Shown here: positions 17,445 through 26,469 of the stretch, one piece after another | Position numbering within the stretch: the stretch's first letter is position 1 | How the letters are laid out: every line of letters begins with the position of its first letter | From: Dongia sedimenti | GTDB lineage: Bacteria; Pseudomonadota; Alphaproteobacteria; Dongiales; Dongiaceae | Assembly (NCBI GenBank): GCA_030715195.1 | Contig: JAUYVI010000003.1 | Coordinates: forward strand, 214,960 to 278,959 | Direction of reading: 5' to 3' | Length of the DNA stretch: 64,000 bases | Notes under the pieces: model-generated | Databases searched by the model: none | Told to the model about the DNA's origin: nothing | Seen by the model: only the letters and a program-made list of their open reading frames with translations | Made by a program: the position numbers and the translations under genes

Positions 17445-19208
17445 TTACATCCGATCCGGCGTCGCGATGCCCAGCAGCTCCAGGCAAAGTTCCAGTTCCT
17501 TCAGCACCAGTTCGGCGATCGCCAGACGTGAACGCCGGATCCCGGTATCGGTTTCACTGAGGATGTGGAAATTGGCGTAATAGGCGCTGAAGGTCTGCGC
17601 GAGGGTGAAGGCGAAATCGGCGATCTTGTTGGGGGCGAGATCGGCATAGGCCGTCTCGATCGCGTCGGGCAGCTGACCCAAGGCCAGCATGAGGTCGCGC
17701 TCGCCGGGTTCCGGGGGCAGGATCGTGCCGGGCGTGTCGTTCTGCTCCCGGGCCTTGCGCAGCAAGGACTTCACCCGGACGGCCGCATAGAGCAGATAGG
17801 GGCCGGTCTTGCCCTCGAAGCTGGAGAACCGGTCCAGGTCGAAGACGTAGTTGGCGATCGGATTGTTGGAAAGATCGGCGAACTTGAGAGCCGCGACGCC
17901 GACCTTGTGCGCGATGTCGAGCTTCTCGGCGGCCTCGTAATCGCTGCCGATCTCATGCTCGTCCAACTTCTTCATCGCCTCGTCGGTCACCATCTGGTAG
18001 AGGTCGTCCAGCCGCATGACGCCGCCGGCGCGGGTCTTGAACGGCTTGCCGTCGGTGCCGTTCATGGTGCCGTAGCCGAGATGCACCAGCTCGCCCTTGC
18101 CGTTGATCCCTGCCTTCTTCGCCGCGCGGAACACCTGGACGAAATGCAGGCCCTGGCGATGATCCACGACATAGATGCTCAAGTCCGGATTCTGGCACTT
18201 GACCCGGTCGACGATGGTGGCGAGATCGGTCGTCGCGTACATGAAGGCGCCGTCGGATTTCACCAGGATCACCGGCGGGATCTCGTGCTTGTCGGTCGGC
18301 TCGGCGACCCGGACGATCTCGGCGCCGTCGCTCTCTTCGACCAAACCCTTCTTCTTCATGTCGGCGATCATCGGCGCGATCAGGTCATGGACGATGGCTT
18401 CGCCCTTCCAGAGATCGAAATGGACGCCGAGATTGCCGTAGTCGCGGCGCAAAGCCACGACCGAGATGTCGAAGAAGTGCTGCCAGAGCGCGCGATAACC
18501 CGGCCTGCCATCCTGCAGCTCGGCCGTCGCCTGGCGCGACAGTTCCATGCGGGCCGGGTCGGCTTTGCTGTCGCCGGAGGCCTTCGGATACATCTCCTCG
18601 AGCTCGGCCAGGGTGACCGGGCTTTCCTTCGGATAGGGCCCGGTGAAGCTCTTGTCGAAATAGGGCAGGTCGGGCCGGCGCAGCGCCAGCTCGGAGATCA
18701 GCATGCCCATCTGCAGGCCCCAATCGCCGAGATGCACGTCGCCGATAGTTTCGTCGCCGGCGAATTTGTAGATGCGGCGGAGCGAGTCGCCGATGATGCC
18801 GGCGCGCAAATGGCCGACATGCATGGGCTTCGCGATGTTGGCGCCGCCGTAATCCAGCACCACCGTCCGAGGCGTCGCGCGCGGCGAGACGCCGAGCCGC
18901 GCGTCGGCGTGGATGCGATTCATCTCGCGGGCGAGATGGTCGTCGGCGAGGTTGAGATTGATGAAGCCCGGTCCCGCCAGCGAGACCTCGCGGAAGATCG
19001 GGTCCGCCTTCAGGCGCGCGGCGATCTTCTCGGCGATGGCGCGCGGCGGCTGCTTCGACGCCTTGGCCGCGGCGAGCGCGCCGTTGCACTGGAACTGCGC
19101 CAGGTCAGGCCGATTCGAGAGCGTGACCTTGCCGAACACGGCGTCAAGGCCTTCCGCGGCAAAGACGCGGCCGACAATCTCGGAGAGCAGGTTGGAAAGC
19201 GAAGACAT
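17445..19208 (-). CDS. argS: Arginyl-tRNA synthetase ArgS
   Basis: A 587-residue class I synthetase charging tRNA-Arg. The HIGH-type motif is HVGH at 130-133 within IAKPMHVGHLRAG. The second catalytic loop is present in the ArgRS form KPFKTRAGGVM (no canonical KMSKS, as usual for this family). The N-terminal additional domain (1-100) ends in GPGFINLNL, the Add-1 domain for D-loop recognition. The C-terminal anticodon-binding helices end in ELCLELLGIATPDRM. Length and end are standard. It is followed at its 3' side by a convergent gene and has no obvious operon partner. Confidence 0.95.
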   Translation of the reverse strand: MSSLSNLLSEIVGRVFAAEGLDAVFGKVTLSNRPDLAQFQCNGALAAAKASKQPPRAIAEKIAARLKADPIFREVSLAGPGFINLNLADDHLAREMNRIHADARLGVSPRATPRTVVLDYGGANIAKPMHVGHLRAGIIGDSLRRIYKFAGDETIGDVHLGDWGLQMGMLISELALRRPDLPYFDKSFTGPYPKESPVTLAELEEMYPKASGDSKADPARMELSRQATAELQDGRPGYRALWQHFFDISVVALRRDYGNLGVHFDLWKGEAIVHDLIAPMIADMKKKGLVEESDGAEIVRVAEPTDKHEIPPVILVKSDGAFMYATTDLATIVDRVKCQNPDLSIYVVDHRQGLHFVQVFRAAKKAGINGKGELVHLGYGTMNGTDGKPFKTRAGGVMRLDDLYQMVTDEAMKKLDEHEIGSDYEAAEKLDIAHKVGVAALKFADLSNNPIANYVFDLDRFSSFEGKTGPYLLYAAVRVKSLLRKAREQNDTPGTILPPEPGERDLMLALGQLPDAIETAYADLAPNKIADFAFTLAQTFSAYYANFHILSETDTGIRRSRLAIAELVLKELELCLELLGIATPDRM

Positions 19209-19283
19209 GATGAATCGATTTCAGAAGCGGAGAGTGGAGCGGGTGAGGGACGCCGCTCTCCGCGACGTCCCGGCAAGGCGTGC

Positions 19284-20348
19284 CTAGAACGCGGCTTCTT
19301 CCGAAGCGCCGCGGTCGCGTCGTCGAGTGCGCTTCGGCCCCGCCGTGGAAATGTCGCCGCCCGCCAGCAGGGCGGCGGCGCCTTCCGTCACGGGACCCAG
19401 GCGCGAGACGATCTCGGCTGCGCTCGGCCTGGCGCCCGGCTGGTGCGCGTCGAGCGCGGTGCGGATCGACCGCAGATGTTCCGGCGAGGTCCCGCAGCAG
19501 CCGCCGACGATCCGTGCGCCGGCATCGCGCACGATCCGCGCGTAATCGGCCATCAGCTCAGGCGTGCCGTTGTACTTGATCTTGCCTTCCTCGTAATAGG
19601 GGATGCCGCAATTGCCCTTGGCGACGATGATGTCGTCCGGGCCCGCGGCCTCGGCCAGCTTCACGATGGTGGCGACCAGGTCAGAGGCGCCGACGCCGCA
19701 ATTGGCGCCATAGGCGACCGGCTTCGGGTCCAGGCTGTTTACGAAGGCGACGAAATCCGCCGGCGAGATGCCCATCATGGTCTTGCCGTTGGTATCGAAG
19801 CTCATGGTGGTGACGATCGGCAGGCCGGTCGTCGCGGCGCCCTTCACGGCGGCCGCGACTTCCTCCTTCGAAGACATGGTCTCGATCCAGAGCACGTCCA
19901 CGCCGCCATCCTTCAGCGCCTGCGCCTGCTCGGCGAAGGCGGCGATGCCGTCGGGCTCGGTCAGTGCGCCCAGGGGCTCGAACAGCTCGCCGGTCGGGCC
20001 CATGGAGCCCGCGACGACGACTTCACGGCCCGGATGGTCCTTCATGGCGCGATCGGCCACCTTACGGCCGATCTCGGCGGCGCGCTTGTTGACTTCATGC
20101 ACCCGATCCTGGGCGTGGTGCAGCTTCAGGCGATGCCGTGTGCCGCCGAAACTGTTGGTGAGGAACAGGTCGGCGCCGGAATCGACGAAGCTCTGGTGCA
20201 GGGCCTCGATCCGTTCCGGATGCTCAAAATTCCACAGCTCCGGCGAGTCGCCGGTCATCAGCCCCATGCCGAACAGATTCGTCCCGGTGGCCCCGTCGGC
20301 CATCAGGAAGGGTCGTTCGCTGAGGAGCTTCAAGAAGCGGTTGCCCAT
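19284..20348 (-). CDS. bmt: Betaine-homocysteine S-methyltransferase Bmt
   Basis: A 354-residue homocysteine S-methyltransferase. It transfers a methyl group from glycine betaine to homocysteine, giving methionine and dimethylglycine. The zinc ligands are C217 in GANCGVG and C284/C285 in GGCCGTS. The N-terminal barrel starts [15 protein letters not shown]. The ATG at 20348 follows a GGGAC sequence; a TTG at 20375 is possible. S-methylmethionine-dependent relatives are an alternative, but the choline/betaine context favours betaine. The 5' leader is structured (see the separate entry). It is divergent from fixL. Confidence 0.85.
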   Translation of the reverse strand: MGNRFLKLLSERPFLMADGATGTNLFGMGLMTGDSPELWNFEHPERIEALHQSFVDSGADLFLTNSFGGTRHRLKLHHAQDRVHEVNKRAAEIGRKVADRAMKDHPGREVVVAGSMGPTGELFEPLGALTEPDGIAAFAEQAQALKDGGVDVLWIETMSSKEEVAAAVKGAATTGLPIVTTMSFDTNGKTMMGISPADFVAFVNSLDPKPVAYGANCGVGASDLVATIVKLAEAAGPDDIIVAKGNCGIPYYEEGKIKYNGTPELMADYARIVRDAGARIVGGCCGTSPEHLRSIRTALDAHQPGARPSAAEIVSRLGPVTEGAAALLAGGDISTAGPKRTRRRDRGASEEAAF

Positions 20349-20368
20349 CGCCAGTCCCGTTGTGTTTC

Positions 20369-20425
20369 TTGCCAAAGCGGCAAATTAGGCTCTTCGCACC
20401 TGCGGGGCAAGCCGCCAAATGGCGC
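20369..20425 (-). promoter_or_regulatory. Structured 5' leader of bmt, possible RNA element
   Basis: On the minus strand the bmt leader can form two helices: GCGCC (20425-20421) with GGTGC (20400-20396), enclosing a loop with ATTTGGCGGCTTGC, and a 5-bp hairpin TTGCC-GCTTT-GGCAA at 20383-20369 close to the ribosome site. The loop vaguely recalls the SAM-II riboswitch core as I remember it, but I cannot reproduce the SAM-II pseudoknot, so the class is unassigned. Confidence 0.25.
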
Positions 20426-20555
20426 TTCTGTGTTGCAAAAAATGTAAGACAATCAGTCCACTTGAGGGTATTTCTTGAGAACGGTCGGCGGCCGTCGATA
20501 GTCGGGGACAAGCTTGCAGTTAAGACCGAGCCCAAGGAAACTAGGCTTGGGAGAG

Positions 20556-20569
20556 TTGATTTGCATCAT
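20556..20569 (+). promoter_or_regulatory. FNR/FixK-type box upstream of fixL
   Basis: TTGATTTGCATCAT matches the FNR/FixK consensus TTGAT-N4-ATCAA at 9 of 10 positions. It ends 12 bases before the fixL ATG, leaving just room for the ribosome site AGGCGGG. This position suits repression, or feedback by FixK, better than activation. Confidence 0.5.
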
Positions 20570-20581
20570 AATCAGGCGGGC

Positions 20582-22099
20582 ATGCTGGACTCGCAAAGCA
20601 CCTCAACGCGGGATGACGCGGTGTTTCAGGCGCTGATCGCCACGGCGGTGGACGGCATCATGGTCATTGATGCGCACGGCCATATCCAGGTGTTCAATTC
20701 GGCCTGCGAGCGCCTGTTCGGCTATAAGCCCGAAGAGGTCATCGGCAAGAACGTGAAGATGCTGATGCCGTCGCCCTATCGCGACGAGCATGACGGCTAT
20801 CTCGCGCATTACCGGGAGACGGGCGAGAAGCGGATCATCGGCATCGGTCGCGAGGTGTTCGGCCAGCGCAAGGACGGCACTACCTTCCCGATGTATCTCT
20901 CGGTCGGCCAGGGCAAGATGGAAGGCGTCGACATCTATGTCGGCATCATCCACGACCTCACCGAGCGCGACGTCGCCGCACAGGAGGTGATGGAGCGCGA
21001 GGAACGGCTGCGCTCCATCCTCGATACCGTGCCGGACGCGATCATCTTGATCGACGAGCGGGGCATCGTCGAATCCTTCTCGCCCGCGGCGGTGCGGTTG
21101 TTCGGCTATCCGGCCGATCAGGTGATCGGCCAGAACGTCAAGATGCTGATGCCGGCCGGCTATCGTGAGCACCACGACGGCTACCTGCAGCGGTACCTGA
21201 CGACCGGGGAGAAGCGGATCATCGGCGTCGGCCGTGTGGTCGTCGGCCAGCGCAGCGACGGCAGCACCTTCCCGATGGAGCTCGCGGTCGGCGAGGTCAA
21301 GCTCAAGGACCGGCGGCTCTTCACCGGCTTCGTCCGGGACATCACCGAGCGCCAGACCACCGAGCACCGTCTGCAGGAAATGCAGGCCGAGCTGCTGCAT
21401 GTTTCTCGCCTGAGCGCCATGGGCCAGATGGGCTCGGCCCTGGCGCATGAGCTCAACCAGCCGCTGGCTGCGACCATGAACTATGTGAAGGCCGCGCAGC
21501 GCACCCTGGAGCCGGTCGCGGATCCGCGCGGCGTCAAGTCCATCGAACTGCTCGGCAAGGCGGGCGAGCAGGTCGCGCGGGCCGGCAACATCATCCGCAA
21601 TCTCCGCGATTTCATCGGCAAGCGCGAAGCGAACCGCCGCGAAGAGAAGCTGCACAAGATCATCGAGGAGGCGATCGCGCTCGGCCTGGTCGGCGCCGCC
21701 GATTCCAACGTAAAGGTGAAGATCCTGCTGGATCCGGCGCTGCCGCCGGTGCTGGTCGACAAGGTGCAGATCCAGCAGGTCATCATCAACCTGATCCGCA
21801 ATGCGGTCGAGGCGATGCTGCAGATGCCGGTCCGACGCCTGGTGATCGAATCCAGCCTCGGCGAACCGGGTATGGCCCAGGTGACGATCTCCGACACCGG
21901 ACCGGGACTGTCGGAAGCGGTTGCCAGCCGGCTGTTTCAGCCCTTCATCACCACGAAGGAGAAGGGGATGGGGCTGGGCTTGACCATTTGCCAGTCGATC
22001 ATCAATGCCCATGGCGGCCGGCTGTGGGCGGTGCCCAACGAGGAGGCCGGCGTCACGTTTTGCTTCCAGCTGCCGCTTGCCGAAAAGACGGAAGATTAG
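20582..22099 (+). CDS. fixL: Oxygen-sensing histidine kinase FixL with two heme-type PAS domains
   Basis: A 505-residue soluble kinase, the same length as Bradyrhizobium FixL as I recall it. PAS1 (about 15-130) and PAS2 (about 143-257) are followed by DHp (H289 in [11 protein letters not shown]) and the ATPase domain with [17 protein letters not shown] and GMGLGL. PAS2 has the FixL heme ligand context [10 protein letters not shown] (H198) and the oxygen-contacting arginine in GVGR (R218). PAS1 also has EHDGYLAHY (H70) and GIGR (R90), so both may bind heme. No membrane helix is present. The ATG at 20582 follows AGGCGGG. It lies directly before fixJ with no gap and would phosphorylate FixJ under low oxygen. 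Confidence 0.9.
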   Translation: MLDSQSTSTRDDAVFQALIATAVDGIMVIDAHGHIQVFNSACERLFGYKPEEVIGKNVKMLMPSPYRDEHDGYLAHYRETGEKRIIGIGREVFGQRKDGTTFPMYLSVGQGKMEGVDIYVGIIHDLTERDVAAQEVMEREERLRSILDTVPDAIILIDERGIVESFSPAAVRLFGYPADQVIGQNVKMLMPAGYREHHDGYLQRYLTTGEKRIIGVGRVVVGQRSDGSTFPMELAVGEVKLKDRRLFTGFVRDITERQTTEHRLQEMQAELLHVSRLSAMGQMGSALAHELNQPLAATMNYVKAAQRTLEPVADPRGVKSIELLGKAGEQVARAGNIIRNLRDFIGKREANRREEKLHKIIEEAIALGLVGAADSNVKVKILLDPALPPVLVDKVQIQQVIINLIRNAVEAMLQMPVRRLVIESSLGEPGMAQVTISDTGPGLSEAVASRLFQPFITTKEKGMGLGLTICQSIINAHGGRLWAVPNEEAGVTFCFQLPLAEKTED

Positions 22100-22720
22100 A
22101 TGGCCGATGAGATGGTGTTCGTCGTCGATGATGACGCCGATGTCCGCGACTCACTCTGCGCCCTGCTGGAATCCGCCGGCGTGGCCTCAGAGTCGTATGA
22201 TTCCGCCCGCGCCTTTCTCGACGTCTATCAGCCGCAGCGCTCCGGCTGCCTGATCGCCGACATCCGCATGCCCGACATGGACGGGCTCGAGCTCCAAGAG
22301 GAGCTGAACCGGCGCAACGCCGCGCTTCCGGTGATCGTGGTGACGGGCCATGCCGACGTGCCGCTTGCGGTTCGTGCGATGAAGGCTGGCGCGGTCGACC
22401 TGATCGAGAAGCCGTATGATGACGCGCTGCTCCTGGCGAGCGTGCGGCGGGCCCTGGCCAAGGCCCAGAGCGTCCGCGAGCAGGCAGCCACGGCGGAAGC
22501 AGCCAAGGCCCGGATCGCGAACCTCTCGGCGCGCGAGCGCCAGGTGCTCGAGCTCCTGGTGGCGGGCCAGCCGAACAAGATCATTGCCTACGAGCTCGAC
22601 ATCTCGCCGCGCACCGTGGAGATCCACAGGGCGCATGTGATGGAAAAGATGGAGGCGAAAAGTCTCTCCGATTTGGTGCGCGCGGCGATTGCCGCCGGCA
22701 TCCCGGGTGCTTCCAAATGA
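22100..22720 (+). CDS. fixJ: Response regulator FixJ (LuxR-type output)
   Basis: A 206-residue NarL/FixJ-type regulator. The receiver (1-120) has acidic D10-D12, phospho-acceptor D54 in CLIADIRMPDMDG and the lysine in LIEKPYDD. The output domain (about 140-200) has LSARERQVLELLVAGQPNK and the recognition helix ISPRTVEIHRAHVMEKM. The ATG immediately follows the fixL stop, so translation is coupled. FixJ-P is expected to activate fixK and possibly the next receiver gene, both preceded by FixJ-like boxes. Confidence 0.93.
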   Translation: MADEMVFVVDDDADVRDSLCALLESAGVASESYDSARAFLDVYQPQRSGCLIADIRMPDMDGLELQEELNRRNAALPVIVVTGHADVPLAVRAMKAGAVDLIEKPYDDALLLASVRRALAKAQSVREQAATAEAAKARIANLSARERQVLELLVAGQPNKIIAYELDISPRTVEIHRAHVMEKMEAKSLSDLVRAAIAAGIPGASK

Positions 22721-22795
22721 CGCGTTTGACCCGGGTCATACTCGATGGTGCAAACCCTAGGAAAACCCTGCCAATTTGGCCTCTTGAGCGCATGC

Positions 22796-22814
22796 GCGTA
22801 GGGACTATTGCGTA
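22796..22814 (+). promoter_or_regulatory. Weak FixJ-like box upstream of the single-domain receiver
   Basis: CGTAGGGACTATTGCGTA resembles the stronger FixJ-like site in front of fixK (shared CGTAG, central AC and downstream TT-CG spacing). It lies 67 bp upstream of the TTG start of the receiver gene, the distance expected for a FixJ-activated promoter. The match is partial. Confidence 0.3.
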
Positions 22815-22880
22815 TATGTTGCGGGCGATGGCCGCCCCTATCTTCAGGAGTCGATTTCAGCGGCCCTTCGGAGACGGTCC

Positions 22881-23255
22881 TTGGCTTCAGCGCTTCGTGA
22901 AACGGTCTACATCGTCGATGACGATGACAGCGTTCGCGATTCCGCGCGGGCCTTGCTGGAATCCTACGACCTGATCGTTGAAGACTTCGAATCGGCCCGG
23001 GCCTTTCTCGCCAGTTTCGACGCGGGCAGCCGGTGCTGTCTGGTGCTCGACGTCAACATGCCGGAGATGAGCGGGCTCGAGCTTCTGGAATTGCTGCGCG
23101 GACGGCAGATCGGCATCCCGGTCATCATCGTCACGGCCCAGAAGGATGACGCGGTCCAGGAGCGTGCCCAGCGCGCCGGCGTCTTCGCCTTCTTCGAGAA
23201 GCCGGTCGATGAATCCATCATCGAGGCGATCGCCCAGGCCCTGAAGGCGGCCTAA
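22881..23255 (+). CDS. Single-domain response regulator (FixJ-like receiver)
   Basis: A 124-residue stand-alone receiver with acidic pocket D13-D16, phospho-acceptor D57 (LVLDVNMPEMSG), the switch threonine in IIVTAQKDD and the lysine in FFEKPVDES. It starts at TTG (22881) with GGAG 7 bp upstream. The N-terminal 60 residues parallel FixJ, suggesting duplication of the fixJ receiver. It lies between fixJ and fixK and probably competes for phosphate from FixL or relays it. It has no output domain. It is not FixT, which is a different small antikinase. Confidence 0.85.
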   Translation: MASALRETVYIVDDDDSVRDSARALLESYDLIVEDFESARAFLASFDAGSRCCLVLDVNMPEMSGLELLELLRGRQIGIPVIIVTAQKDDAVQERAQRAGVFAFFEKPVDESIIEAIAQALKAA

Positions 23256-23287
23256 ATACCGCGGATTCCACAATCGATTCAGCGTCC

Positions 23288-23307
23288 TACGTAGTAACCC
23301 TTACGGG
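23288..23307 (+). promoter_or_regulatory. FixJ-type binding site upstream of fixK
   Basis: TACGTAGTAACCCTTACGG resembles the FixJ-P target of fixK promoters as I recall it (TACGTAGTA-N-CCTTACG-like). Its distance of 67-86 bp to the GTG start of fixK puts a transcription start near 23350, which would overlap the FNR box. Recalled consensus, not searched. Confidence 0.5.
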
Positions 23308-23347
23308 ACTTTCCGCAATTTCACCGCGGCGGGTTCCGGGCGATGCT

Positions 23348-23361
23348 TTGATCATCATCAA
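23348..23361 (+). promoter_or_regulatory. Perfect FNR/FixK box upstream of fixK
   Basis: TTGATCATCATCAA is an exact TTGAT-N4-ATCAA dyad. It ends 12 bases before the fixK GTG, the same spacing as the box at fixL. If transcription begins near 23350, FixK bound here would block its own promoter. An activating role would need a start further downstream. Confidence 0.7.
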
Positions 23362-23373
23362 TGCATCACTCGG

Positions 23374-24111
23374 GTGAACGCCATGACCGCCATGCTGCAG
23401 ATCGCGCCAATCGCCAACGACAAGATCTCGGCCCGCACGCGCGCGCCCTGGCCGGTGCTGGAAGGCGGCAAGAGCATGCCGGCCGATCCGCTGGCGGCCG
23501 CCCTGCAGAGCATCGGTGCGGTGCTGAAGTTCAAGCGCAACGCCGCCGTGTTCAACGAGGGCGACCCCGCCCGTCATGTCTACAAGGTGATCAGCGGCGC
23601 GATCCGCACCTGCCGCGTGCTGATGGACGGCCGGCGTCAGATCGCGGACTTCTACCTCCCCGGCGACTTCTTCGGTCTCGACTGGCAGAGCGAGCACGGC
23701 TTCACCGCCGAAGCGATCGCCGATGCGGTCGTCGTTTCCTACCCGCGCTCGCAACTCGACCTGATCGCCGAGACGCAGATCGGCATGCAGAGGCTGCTGA
23801 TGTCGCTGCTCTCCAAGAGCCTCTGCGCGACGCAGAACCATGTCGTCATGCTGGGCCGACAGACCGCGCAGGAGCGTCTGGCCTGGTTCCTGCTGAACCT
23901 CATGGAGCGTTCGGACGACAATGCCGACCTGGACCTGCCGATGAGCCGGCTCGACATCGCGGACTATCTCGGCCTGACCATCGAGACCGTCTCTCGCGGC
24001 ATCAGCCAGTTTAAGCGTCAGCATCTCATCGATGTCTGCGGCGCCCACAAGGTGACGCTGAAGAAGCTGGAGGCGCTGGAAGCGCTGGCCAACGGCGAAA
24101 GCGAGATCTGA
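23374..24111 (+). CDS. fixK: Crp/Fnr-family regulator FixK
   Basis: A 245-residue regulator. The cyclic-nucleotide-like domain (about 45-150) has FNEGDPARHVYKVISGAIRT and RRQIADFYLPGDFFGLD. The long dimer helix is followed by an HTH (about 195-220), MSRLDIADYLGLTIETVSRG, with the E-x-x-S-R recognition pattern that reads TTGAT half sites. There is no N-terminal cysteine cluster for an Fe-S centre, so it is FixK-like and controlled by transcription rather than direct oxygen sensing. The GTG at 23374 or the ATGs at 23383/23392 could be the start. FixK would activate micro-aerobic genes (for example cbb3 oxidase) outside this window. Confidence 0.88.
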   Translation: MNAMTAMLQIAPIANDKISARTRAPWPVLEGGKSMPADPLAAALQSIGAVLKFKRNAAVFNEGDPARHVYKVISGAIRTCRVLMDGRRQIADFYLPGDFFGLDWQSEHGFTAEAIADAVVVSYPRSQLDLIAETQIGMQRLLMSLLSKSLCATQNHVVMLGRQTAQERLAWFLLNLMERSDDNADLDLPMSRLDIADYLGLTIETVSRGISQFKRQHLIDVCGAHKVTLKKLEALEALANGESEI

Positions 24112-24118
24112 ATCGGAT

Positions 24119-24466
24119 TTACGGGTGCGGGTCGGGCAGGCCGTGACGGTCGGCAAGCACCCTGAGGATTGCATCCTTGCCGGCGACGAACCGGCGCCCT
24201 TCGAAGCTTCCCGTTTCTATTCCTGAAGCCGCGTCATCCGCCAGGATCAGCACGGGAAGCGACTGGTTTTCGACTCCGATCAATCCGACGAGTTCGGCGC
24301 GTGGCTTCGGCCATGCGATCCGCTCGACGTCGATGCGGGATCGCAGTTCCGGAAACGACGCCAGCAGGCCTTCCATCACCATGCAATGCCAGCAATAGAA
24401 GCGCTGGCCGGGATAAGCCGGGTCGGAGAAGTCGGTCTGAAGAATGACCAGCTTGTCTCGGGTCAT
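24119..24466 (-). CDS. DUF3088 family protein
   Basis: A 115-residue protein. It starts [16 protein letters not shown] and contains [19 protein letters not shown], with a C-x-x-C pair (C32 W H C35, approximate) as in thioredoxin-like folds, then [10 protein letters not shown]. This pattern is the DUF3088 family. The CxxC and the following helix suggest a thioredoxin/glutaredoxin-like fold, but the function is unknown. The ATG overlaps the upstream EamA stop in ATGA, so the two are co-translated. Confidence 0.75.
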   Translation of the reverse strand: MTRDKLVILQTDFSDPAYPGQRFYCWHCMVMEGLLASFPELRSRIDVERIAWPKPRAELVGLIGVENQSLPVLILADDAASGIETGSFEGRRFVAGKDAILRVLADRHGLPDPHP

Positions 24467-25374
24467 GGCTTCCGCCGCAGGTTCACGATGGCGACGCCAA
24501 CCAGCGCCATCGCACCGCCGGCGATCCCGAGCAAAGCCGGAATCTCGCCGAGCCAGAGGAAGCCCATCAACGTCGCGGTCGGCGGGATGCAGTAGAGGAA
24601 ATTCGCCGCCCGGCTTGCGGGAAAGCGCGACACCGTCACCGACCAGCCGCAATAGGCGATGAAACTCGGCGCGATGCCGAGATAGAGCGCGGCGAACCGC
24701 GCCTCGTTTCCGGCTGCCGCGAATTGCTGGAATGCGCTGGGCAATCCCGGCGCCAGGAACAGAGCCGCGAAGATCATCGACCAGGCGGCGACGCTGAGGC
24801 CGTTATGCCGCTTGAACAGCGGCTTCTGGATCACGGCATCGACCGAGGTGCAGAGTGCGGCCGCGAGAATGAACAATACACCGGTATCGAAGCTGAAGGA
24901 GTCGCTGTCGCTGATCGCGACCAAGGTGACGCCGATGAAGGACACCGCCGTGCCGAGCCATGCCGCCTTGCCGAACCGCTCGCCCAGCAGCAGCATGGCC
25001 CAGATCGCGGTCAGGATCGGGCTCACGTTGACGATGAAGCTGGCGGCGCCGCTCGAGACGGTCTGCTCGCCGATATTGAGCGACACGGTGTAGATCGAGA
25101 CGCAGACCAGACCGCGCAAGGCGAGGCGAACGAACTCGCGCGCCGTCGGCCGGGCCGGTCGCATGATCGCGAGCAGGACGGCGCAGGGCAGGGCGGCGAT
25201 GGCAAAGCGCAGGGAGCCCAGTTCCAGCGGCCCGAACGCCGTCAGGCCGGCGCGGATCGCCGGGAAGGCTGAGGCCCAACCGATCACCGTGGCGGCGAGG
25301 GCGAGGATCGCGATCCAGTCGAGCTTGCGCGGCACGGGCAGGGTTTCCGAACCCAGGGACATCTGAAACTCCAT
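24463..25374 (-). CDS. EamA/DMT-family exporter
   Basis: A 303-residue inner-membrane protein with ten hydrophobic helices in two repeats of five (EamA domains), for example helix 1 [18 protein letters not shown]. Such proteins (drug/metabolite transporter superfamily) export amino acids or metabolites. The ATG at 25374 is used; an ATG four codons later is possible. The gene is divergent from a LysR regulator 70 bp away, which is a typical regulator-exporter pair. The substrate is unknown. It overlaps the DUF3088 gene by 4 bp downstream. Confidence 0.85.
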   Translation of the reverse strand: MEFQMSLGSETLPVPRKLDWIAILALAATVIGWASAFPAIRAGLTAFGPLELGSLRFAIAALPCAVLLAIMRPARPTAREFVRLALRGLVCVSIYTVSLNIGEQTVSSGAASFIVNVSPILTAIWAMLLLGERFGKAAWLGTAVSFIGVTLVAISDSDSFSFDTGVLFILAAALCTSVDAVIQKPLFKRHNGLSVAAWSMIFAALFLAPGLPSAFQQFAAAGNEARFAALYLGIAPSFIAYCGWSVTVSRFPASRAANFLYCIPPTATLMGFLWLGEIPALLGIAGGAMALVGVAIVNLRRKP

Positions 25375-25444
25375 CTATGTCTCTGGCAAAATGCGAGAAA
25401 GCCAGCTGCTTGACAATCGACAGGATGAATGGCGAGCTGTGACT

Positions 25445-26371
25445 ATGAATCACATCTCCCAGCCGTTGCTGCCCTTGGACACCCTGCGCGCCTTCGAGGC
25501 CGCCGCCCGGACCGGCAGCTTCTCCTCGGCCGCGGATGCTCTCAACGTCACCCATGGCGCGGTCAGCCGCCAGATCGCCAAGCTCGAACGCTGGCTCGGC
25601 CAGCGGCTGTTCGACCGCCAGGCACGCGGTGTCGGCCTCACCCCGGAAGGCCGGCGCCTGTTCCTGCGCACCACGGAAGCTCTGGCGCTGATTGCCGACA
25701 GTTCAGATCGATGGATCGAGGCCAAGGGCAGCGCCGTCGTGCGCCTGGCCTCTCTGCCGTCGGTGAGTGGGCTCTGGCTGATGCCGCGGCTCCGCGCGCT
25801 GGAGGCCGGCGATCCCGATCTCCGGGTCGAGCTGATCATCGACCATCGCGAATCCAATCTCGCCGATGACGGCATCGACTTGGCGCTCCGTTGCGGCCGT
25901 GGCGGGATCCCGAAACGCAACTCCATCCAGCTGTTCGAGGAGCGCTGCTTTCCCGTGGCCGAGCCTGAACTCGCCGCAAAGATCGGCAAGGGCAGGCCGG
26001 AGCGCCTGCTGGCCTATCCCTTGATCCACGATTCCGACGCCTCCGGCTGGCGCGCCTGGTTCGGTGCCCAGGGCCTGGACTATCGCCCGCGCCATCAGGA
26101 CCGGCGGTTCGAGGATTACAACCTGGTGCTCGACGCGGCCATGCACGGGCTCGGCATCGCGCTCGCCCGGCCGCCGCTGGTTCAGGATGTGCTGGCGCAG
26201 GGGCGGGTGGTCGCGGTCGACGATCGCACCGTGCTCAATCCCGTCGCCTATTGGCTCGATCGGCCGGAAGGCGATCTCCGGCCAGCCGCAGCCGCATTTG
26301 CCAAGCGTATCATGCAAGCCGCCGGGGTGGGTGAGAGCGCCGCCCGCGACTTCCTCGCAACCGTGCGCTGA
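25445..26371 (+). CDS. LysR-family transcriptional regulator (GcvA-like)
   Basis: A 308-residue regulator. The N-terminal winged HTH reads LDTLRAFEAAARTGSFSSAA then LNVTHGAVSRQIAKLE (about residues 11-48). The substrate-binding domain follows (about 95-300). The spacing and LPLDTLRAF start are GcvA-like. The ATG at 25445 fits the family start; the frame is open 18 codons upstream. Divergent from the EamA exporter, it probably controls that promoter and itself. The ligand is unknown. Confidence 0.88.
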   Translation: MNHISQPLLPLDTLRAFEAAARTGSFSSAADALNVTHGAVSRQIAKLERWLGQRLFDRQARGVGLTPEGRRLFLRTTEALALIADSSDRWIEAKGSAVVRLASLPSVSGLWLMPRLRALEAGDPDLRVELIIDHRESNLADDGIDLALRCGRGGIPKRNSIQLFEERCFPVAEPELAAKIGKGRPERLLAYPLIHDSDASGWRAWFGAQGLDYRPRHQDRRFEDYNLVLDAAMHGLGIALARPPLVQDVLAQGRVVAVDDRTVLNPVAYWLDRPEGDLRPAAAAFAKRIMQAAGVGESAARDFLATVR

Positions 26372-26469
26372 TCGTCGCAGGGACAGCATTGTCATCGGCT
26401 TGCGATATCCAACCGGCCGATAGCGCGCTCTGATTTGAGGTATGGGTCTTAGATGCGGGCGTTGATGAA

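Noticed and set aside
20396..20425. A confident SAM-II riboswitch call in the bmt leader
   Set aside because: Only a loose core resemblance; the SAM-II pseudoknot could not be built by hand, so it is listed only as a weak element.
17565..20447. A 960-codon open frame on the plus strand opposite argS and bmt
   Set aside because: It is antisense to two genes with full catalytic motifs; its translation is rich in Arg/Ala/Gly/His/Asp without recognisable domains, typical of high-GC shadow frames.
22727..22738. Perfect palindrome TGACCCGGGTCA just after fixJ
   Set aside because: It has no nearby start at a sensible distance and such GC palindromes occur by chance in this DNA; could be part of a transcription end.
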